From: CAZAQV01 sp964487255 | GTDB taxonomy: Bacteria > Myxococcota_A > Polyangia > Polyangiales > CAZAQV01 | DNA length: 64,000 nucleotides | NCBI GenBank assembly: GCA_964487255.1 | Contig: CAZAQV010000006.1 | Location: 181,514 to 245,513, forward strand | Reading direction: 5' to 3' | Part shown: piece after piece, positions 61,654 through 64,000 of the stretch | Numbering within the stretch: the first letter of the stretch is position 1 | Layout of the letters: each line of letters opens with the position of its first letter | Notes under the pieces: generated by a model | What the model was told of the DNA's origin: nothing | Seen by the model: only the letters and a program-made list of their open reading frames with translations | Databases searched by the model: none | Translations under genes and position numbers: made by a program

Positions 61654-64000
61654 ATGCGGGTCGTCTGTCAACAATGCGGGGCCGAGTACGACTTCGAAGA
61701 GACACTGGTCTCGCCGCGTGGCACCTCGGTGCAGTGTACGGCTTGCGACGACATTTTCGTGGTTTTCGCCGAAGGCCGAACCACCTCGGACATCACCTGG
61801 CTGGTTCGCACCGAGGTCGGCGAAGAGATCCGCTTCGAGTCCTTGCGCCCACTGCAGTCAAAACTCCAAGACGGCAGCATTTCGCGACTCGACCGTTTCT
61901 CGCAGGATGGGAAGAACTGGCGTCGAATCGCTGACATCACGGAACTCGACGAGTTCATGCGCCTGCACAGCCCGGCCAACCACGAGCGACCGATGCCAAC
62001 GTCGTCGAAGCCTCCACCAAGCGCAGCGAGCGCGAAGCCGAGTTCGAGCGCCGCGCCCGCCCCCACCGCGGGACGAGCATCGCTGTCCCGTGCCTCGAAG
62101 AAAAACACAGTCTATGGCCTGCGTTCGACCAAGTCGCTTGACCCGAGCGAGGGTGGCGGCGAACCGCTGCGCTCGTTGCCCGTGCCAAACCCGAACGCCA
62201 TCCCTCGTGCCCCCGGCGTACCGCTCGAAGCCTCAAGCTTCGCCAATGAAATCCCCGACCACGCCGCCGAAACCAACCCGCCACCTGCAGGTTCCGCAAG
62301 CCAGGCGGCCCCCAGGGTCTCCCGTGTCAGCCGCAACAGAACCCAAACGGAGGGTGGTCTTGCCGGCATTCCCAGCCCTGGGCCAGAGGCCGTTCGCGAC
62401 AGTGGCGCGCCCATCGCACCGATCCCGTCCATTCCCGTCAAATCCGCGAACGATGACGACCATCCAACCCCGGTTAGCTCTGGGCCACCGACCCGGCGCC
62501 ACGCCGTCCCCGCTGCGTCGGCGCGCGCTCGAAGTATCCCCCCACGAAACAACCGCAAGCTCTCACCGCACTCGCAGGACACGCGCGCACCCGGTGCGAC
62601 CGCGGACGCAGCGACTCAACGGGGCCTCGGCGAAGAAGCCTCGGCAGCCCTTGCCGAAGCAGCCCAACGCGCCATTTCGAGCGCGCCTCCGAGCGACGCT
62701 CCAACAAGGGTTCAACCGGCTCTACCAACCGCCGAACACATCGAAGAAAAACTTGGCCCCAAGGAACGCAAGCCCGCTTGGGTCTGGGCAATCGCAGTGC
62801 TGGTGCTGCTCGCCATCGGTGCCTGGCTTTGGTCGGACACCTCAACCAGCGAAACCGCCAACTATCAACTCGCCGACGAAAGCAGCGCGCTGGCCACCGT
62901 CGAAGGTTACGAAAAGGCAATTCGCTACATCAGCAACCTACACGACGAAACCGAGCGACCGGTCATCGCCAATCAAAAACTATCTCGTCTTCACGCGCTT
63001 TGGGCCCAGGCCCTGCGTTTCGAGGCCTTCGACCTTCGCTCGCGCATTACAGACGCGGCGCAGGCAGACACAGCTGACGTCGCCGAAGAGAAGTCAAAAG
63101 AAGCGACCGCTCACGCATCCGAAGCCCAGCGACTGGCCACGCTCGCAGCCTCGCAGCAGCAAAGCGCAGACGCGGAAACGCTGGTCGCGTTGGCTGACGC
63201 ACACCGGCTTCAAAAAGCCTTCAAAAATGCAGAACGCGCGCTAACCCAGGCTCGTCGAATCCGGGGCGAACTTTCGTCAGACTTTCTCTACGTGCGGGCG
63301 CTTCTCAAAGCCAACAAGGCGGGCGATATCGCCGAGGCCCGGATGGACGCGCAACGTGCGATCGAGACCGACGCTAGCAACATCGCAGCTCGCATCGTGT
63401 TGCTTCGTTCCCTACTCGCTCGTGGAGACAGCGCGCTAGCCAGCCAGCAACTGACAGAACTCGAACGCCGTGCTTCGAACAACCCGCGCGTTCAATCCCT
63501 GGCCCTCGCGTTGCGAGAAAACACCATTTCAGTGGCCACAGCGAGAGACGCGGGGGTAAGCGATTCGTCCTCAACGACCGCATCGAAAGGGGTAGACGCC
63601 TCTTCAGCCGCCCCTAAAAGTGGCCCTCTTCCGGAGGGGCCTGATCTCAACGCGGGGTACCAAGCGCTCGAAGACCGACAATACGCGAGCGCTGAAAAGA
63701 TCTTCAGCAAAGAACGCGAACGCCACCCCAACCACCCTGCCCCCTTGATCGCGCTCGCCGAGTTGGCCCTCACCCGAGACAGGTTGTGGGATGCTGGTTC
63801 GTACTTGCGACGCGCCGAACAAGTGCTCGAGTTCCATCCTCAGTCTCTCTCGACTTTTGAAAAAGCGCAGCAAGCGCTCGATGGCGCCCGACAGCAGCAG
63901 CAGAAGAGCGCAGCACAAGCGGCTCAGCCCAAAGCCGAGCCAAAACCCAAAGCCGAGCCAAAACCCAAAGCCGAGCCAAAACCCAAAGCCGAGCCAAAAC
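61654..64000 (+). CDS. MJ0042-type zinc-ribbon protein with membrane segment and TPR-like repeats (3' end outside the window)
   Basis: At least 782 codons from ATG at 61654, with no stop before the right edge. The N-terminal zinc ribbon has C-x2-C in VVCQQCGAEYDF and C-x2-C in VQCTACDDIF, the MJ0042 type common in myxobacterial proteins. A long Pro/Ser/Ala-rich low-complexity linker (about 110-370) follows, then one membrane helix (about 375-393, AWVWAIAVLVLLAIGAWLW) and TPR-like helical repeats to about residue 750. The visible end is a PKAEPK repeat. The zinc ribbon is expected in the cytoplasm and the TPR part in the periplasm. Role unknown; divergent from deoC. Confidence 0.85.
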   Translation, partial: MRVVCQQCGAEYDFEETLVSPRGTSVQCTACDDIFVVFAEGRTTSDITWLVRTEVGEEIRFESLRPLQSKLQDGSISRLDRFSQDGKNWRRIADITELDEFMRLHSPANHERPMPTSSKPPPSAASAKPSSSAAPAPTAGRASLSRASKKNTVYGLRSTKSLDPSEGGGEPLRSLPVPNPNAIPRAPGVPLEASSFANEIPDHAAETNPPPAGSASQAAPRVSRVSRNRTQTEGGLAGIPSPGPEAVRDSGAPIAPIPSIPVKSANDDDHPTPVSSGPPTRRHAVPAASARARSIPPRNNRKLSPHSQDTRAPGATADAATQRGLGEEASAALAEAAQRAISSAPPSDAPTRVQPALPTAEHIEEKLGPKERKPAWVWAIAVLVLLAIGAWLWSDTSTSETANYQLADESSALATVEGYEKAIRYISNLHDETERPVIANQKLSRLHALWAQALRFEAFDLRSRITDAAQADTADVAEEKSKEATAHASEAQRLATLAASQQQSADAETLVALADAHRLQKAFKNAERALTQARRIRGELSSDFLYVRALLKANKAGDIAEARMDAQRAIETDASNIAARIVLLRSLLARGDSALASQQLTELERRASNNPRVQSLALALRENTISVATARDAGVSDSSSTTASKGVDASSAAPKSGPLPEGPDLNAGYQALEDRQYASAEKIFSKERERHPNHPAPLIALAELALTRDRLWDAGSYLRRAEQVLEFHPQSLSTFEKAQQALDGARQQQQKSAAQAAQPKAEPKPKAEPKPKAEPKPKAEPK
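63928..64000 (+). repeat. 18-bp coding tandem repeat (PKAEPK), continuing past the window
   Basis: Four perfect copies of an 18-base unit at 63928-63999, encoding the six-residue unit PKAEPK, with a fifth beginning at the edge. Such Pro/Lys/Glu repeats usually form extended spacers. Perfect identity of copies suggests recent expansion by slippage. Confidence 0.9.

Overview
The window looks like a draft chromosome segment of a GC-rich bacterium from the former deltaproteobacteria, most likely Myxococcota or the related Bradymonadales. The pointers are a matrixin metalloprotease ending in a MYXO-CTERM-like tail, Cys-rich lipoproteins with Asp/Ala-rich linkers, an MJ0042-type zinc-ribbon/TPR protein, a Hanks-type kinase, stand-alone REC-GGDEF and REC-histidine kinase proteins, a type 2-like IleRS and many 4-bp ATGA/GTGA gene overlaps. 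This placement is an inference from gene content. A run of exactly 100 N at 46732-46831 shows that the sequence is scaffolded.

Layout. 1-3294: end of a thrABC operon. 3349-6848 (minus): htpG, a membrane protein and folD. 6943-11900 (plus): a small exported protein, serB and ileS. 11926-14486 (minus): mtnA and gatB. 14551-16059: a REC-GGDEF diguanylate cyclase that overlaps tail to tail with a heterodimeric ABC exporter pair (16020-19752, minus). 19749-21970 (minus): the secreted metalloprotease and an exported partner. 22067-23466 (minus): arsS plus an AhpD-like gene. 23569-24933: Ser/Thr kinase. 24930-28752 (minus): uracil-DNA glycosylase, a HEAT/TPR protein and an unknown protein. 28799-30166: PP2C phosphatase and a lipoprotein. 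30180-31361 (minus): REC-histidine kinase.

31406-48555 is a 17 kb plus-strand run. It holds methylmalonyl-CoA mutase large subunit, an inositol-phosphatase-family enzyme, an isoaspartyl peptidase, gcvT-gcvH-gcvPA without gcvPB, an acyl-CoA carboxylase beta subunit, the complete STM4011-STM4015 family gene set (two radical SAM enzymes, a sulfatase-fold hydrolase, an ATP-grasp-like protein and an LRR protein), a 3-oxoacid CoA-transferase pair, a [2Fe-2S] protein, a hairpin-rich tandem repeat spanning the assembly gap, and an AarF/UbiB kinase. 48646-53863 holds a Cys-rich lipoprotein bracketed by a 21-bp copy of the crcB 3' end, crcB, miaE, an intergenic 53-bp direct repeat around a hairpin, an acyl-CoA dehydrogenase and a thioredoxin-rhodanese fusion lacking the rhodanese cysteine.

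54228-60673 is the least described part. Three consecutive genes encode proteins with short charged leaders ending in Gly and then one hydrophobic helix, as in type IVb (Flp) prepilins. Two carry DnaQ/DEDDh-type exonuclease motifs and the third a HAD-fold domain resembling 5'(3')-deoxyribonucleotidases. deoC (deoxyribose-phosphate aldolase) lies 2 bp beyond on the other strand. The set reads as a possible membrane-anchored DNA degradation and deoxynucleotide salvage module; no such system is known to me. The window ends inside a zinc-ribbon/TPR protein (61654 onward). No tRNA, rRNA, CRISPR array, transposase or phage gene was seen.
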